From Sanguinoderma infundibulare (lineage: Eukaryota > Basidiomycota > Agaricomycetes > Polyporales > Polyporaceae), in assembly GCA_032821775.1 (NCBI GenBank), contig JAVLRN010000016.1:1-64000 (forward strand): DNA of 64,000 nt, written 5' to 3'. The notes under the pieces were generated by a model, which saw nothing but the letters and a program-made list of their open reading frames with translations, was not told where the DNA came from and did no database searches. Positions 61,697 to 64,000 of this stretch are shown one piece after another. The stretch's first letter is position 1; each line of letters begins with the position of its first letter. A program made the position numbers and the translations under genes.

Positions 61697-62627
61697 AGTG
61701 CACTCTTGGTACGTCATTCTTCTGATCGCATGTGGGTGCGTGTTCGCGAATGGTTACTCGACTCTGTCCACAGAACATTCGTAGTTCTGTGCACGCATCT
61801 TGGTACCGCCTCCGCTCATTGGCAAGTGCATGGCAGAGTATCTGAACATGGTACGTTCTCGCTCGTATGATTTTCGAGTCTTGCACGGCGCACTGAGGTC
61901 TATTCGAATTTTCAGGACTGCGTGCGCTAATCTCGAACCTTCGCAGTACGACGATCTTGCTCGCCTATGGACGACGTTGGCCACTTCCGGTATTCCTCCA
62001 CACAGCACCATTCGCGCATGATCCCATCTCAACATTTCCCAACTGAAAACCGAGGGAGTGACCTTGGAACGTAATCATTTGGGCTGGTTTGGTACTGCAG
62101 CTGACGTGTTTCCAGGCGTGCGCACTGAATAGAACAAAAATGAAAGCAGGAAAACGGTGCGCGCACGACAAAAGAGATGCACAGCTGGGAAGCAACGAGC
62201 AGAGGCGCGCGAGTGCTGTACAGAGCTCGCAAAGACCACCCAGCATCGATGGAGTCCTCATGTCGAGGGCGCGATCCCGTCAAAGACACGCTTGGTACGT
62301 TGTTCTTCGGATCGCGTTGGAGCGCGTCGTCGCGAACACTTACCGCGGCTTCTCGACAGAACATTCGCAGCTTTGGCATGCATCTTGGTACCACGTCCGC
62401 CTGGAATGCAATTGTACTGTGCCATTGGCTTGCGGAGTATCCGAAAATGGTACGTCCTCGAACAAGTCCCGCGCGGCACACTGAAGTCAATTCGAATTGT
62501 CAGGCCTTCAGGCGCGAATCTCGAACTTTCACAGTATGGATGCTTGGTACTGTCTCCGCTCGCCCATGGACAATGTCGGCCGCTTCCGCTATTCCTCCGT
62601 AAGGCACCTTCCGCACGCCATTCCATC
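61697..62627 (+). repeat. Degenerate TTGGTACG repeat pair (right copy 2)
   Basis: This is the counterpart of 49885-50815 in the second right unit. Confidence 0.55.
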
Positions 62628-63189
62628 TCTCAACATCCCCCAACCGACAACAGAGGGAGCGACACTCCAGGGTGAGCTAGTTTGTTCCACGCAGGGCCAC
62701 ACATCTCAACATCCTCAGGCTCTCCTGCACTCAATGCGCGGCCTCTCGAGTCGAATGGACGGTGATTCGTGGGAGTGCATAGTGTGTATATACGAGTAGT
62801 GTACTGTGTATTAGGTAGCTGTACTGAATCAAGTGGTTTTCGCTGAACTCCCGAGTGCATGAATTGAGTGCGCTACTGCCCAGAACGTGTCCTCCTGTCC
62901 CGCAGACCCCTCCTATCGTCTCCCAGAGCTCCCTACTGTACTATAGTCCCTACAACATGCTCCTACAGTCCCTAAAACATGCCCTATCACAGCCGTTCTA
63001 CCTGGTACTCCCGTCGCCGCTTGCCCCACTTCGCCGCGCTCTACTCAACGCCTCGGCTATCATGCACACAGCCACACGTTCGGGCGAACAAAATCGCGGC
63101 TCCATGGCCTATGATGCTCACAGCGTGGATGCCGCCGCGATCAGCGTCCTGGGCCTCCACCGCAGCGCGTCCCCGTCCAAGCTCGACCA

Positions 63190-64000
63190 TCACCCAGCAT
63201 TCGTAAAGCTGAGAAGCCAACGCAGACCATCCCGCGCTTCGCGGTCCACCTGAACGCCAGCCGCGATGGCGGGAAAGGTGTAATAGAAGCCATGTGGGAC
63301 TCCAGGATGCCTGCACGAATCGTCAGTAGTCAGTCTCGACTATCGAAAACTATAATGGTACAGAGCTCACATCACGAATCGAGTAGGGACTGCAGCTTCT
63401 CGCAGCGCCCTCTCGTACACGACTCCGTCGTCACGAAGAGTATCCACGGCCGTACATTGAATAAAAGCAGGCGCCAATCCGGCATGAGACGGTGCCAGAA
63501 GCGGAGAGAGCCTGAGATCGGAGGGCGGCGCCTGATACAGCTCTATAGACGTTCGATAGTTAGTCAGCCAAGACCTTGTTTGCTCTCCCTTGTCAAAGCG
63601 CTGCTTACTGTAAACTTTCATAAGACCTGCAGCCGGCACCGTAACCATGTCCATGTCTTCCCCAAAAGAGCGCCACTCCGACTTGTACCTACAGACGGGT
63701 GTGATGAGCGGGGTCGGGCGGGGCTGCATGGTGACAAAGAACGGCTCACTTCTCAGGAACGACCTCTGGATGGACCACGCCAGCCTCGCGCAGGTATTGG
63801 CCTGTGAGAGGCCTCCCTTCAAAGAAGGCGTCGTCCCGAGCTTGCAGGGCGATAGCAGCCGCAAGGTTCCCGCCCGCAGAGACCCCTCCGACGAGGTATC
63901 CCTTGCTTAACGAGACTTTCAGATCGGTAGCGTGCTCGGCGGCCCATTTGACCGCCGCGTAGGAGTCTTCGAACGGGACAGGGAACGGATGCTGGGGAGC
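63190..64000 (-). CDS. Alpha/beta-hydrolase fold-3 esterase, copy 3 (partial)
   Basis: The 3' exons of a third copy are present and the window ends within exon 4. It shares the TNAG/TGA ending with copy 2. Exon frames through HPGVPHGFYYTF and FIQCTAVDTLRDDG remain open, but the last intron is shorter and carries several changes, so this copy is the most diverged. Confidence 0.85.
63202..64000. repeat. Right tandem array, start of unit 3
   Basis: This is the beginning of a third unit, cut by the window edge. It is more diverged than units 1 and 2 are from each other: small deletions near 63325-63345 in a hydrolase intron and several substitutions through the exons. It is therefore an older or less homogenised copy. 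Confidence 0.88.

Larger units (their letters stand above)
54819..63082 (+). repeat. Shared core, right copy 2
   Basis: This is the same block as 43007-51270 shifted by 11812 bp. Confidence 0.85.
51390..63201. repeat. Right tandem array, unit 2
   Basis: This is the second head-to-tail copy of the 11812 bp unit. Its junctions at 51389/51390 and 63201/63202 place linker sequence directly against the hydrolase 3' end. Differences from unit 1 are confined to roughly 58.5-63.0 kb and are almost all transitions. Confidence 0.92.

Overview
The window looks like nuclear DNA of a wood-decay basidiomycete (Agaricomycetes, probably a white-rot polypore). Genes are broken by 50-90 bp GT..AG introns and base composition is GC-rich. 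The recognisable families fit: a subfamily-C GH45 endoglucanase close to the Phanerochaete type, a laccase, a phenol 2-monooxygenase, a DUF6533 membrane protein, a FunK1-type kinase and a coronin. Species is inference.

Layout. The window is dominated by two head-to-tail arrays on either side of a single-copy centre. The left array (1-26945) has a period of about 11595 bp: the tail of one unit (1 to about 2849), a whole unit (about 2850-14444) and a last unit (about 14445-26945) enlarged by an 863 bp transposon. Each left unit carries a core of mostly degraded gene pieces, an intact class-III aminotransferase (+ strand) and, convergent to it, an intact GH45 endoglucanase (- strand). The right array (39578-64000) has a period of 11812 bp: two whole units and the start of a third. 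Each right unit carries an intact seven-exon alpha/beta-hydrolase and an intact single-exon lysine-methyltransferase-like gene, then the same roughly 8 kb core in the opposite orientation.

The core (2850-10766, 14445-22360 on the left; 43007-51270, 54819-63082 on the right, inverted) is a mosaic of truncated, intron-containing fragments, nearly all in one orientation: the N-terminal part of dipeptidyl peptidase IV, a START-like piece, and then pieces that differ between arrays. The left array has a FunK1 kinase piece, a coronin piece and a phenol monooxygenase piece. The right array has a laccase pseudogene and an unidentified coding-like block. Degenerate repeats rich in TTGGTACG close the core in both arrays.

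The single-copy centre (26946-39577) holds an intact-looking DUF6533 membrane protein, a small uncharacterised gene with a decayed paralogue, a decayed 3' piece of an NAD-dependent epimerase, a 5'-truncated phenol monooxygenase, a full NAD-dependent epimerase/reductase, and about 3.4 kb without recognisable genes.

Most notable: the paired inverted arrays that amplify four intact genes around a shared graveyard of gene fragments; transition-dominated, patchy divergence between units (RIP-like or methylation-driven decay plus gene conversion); a transposon present in only one unit; and a hairpin inside an aminotransferase intron whose loop is inverted between copies. Exon boundaries are read by eye from splice motifs and family resemblance. 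No search, alignment or assembly check was possible.
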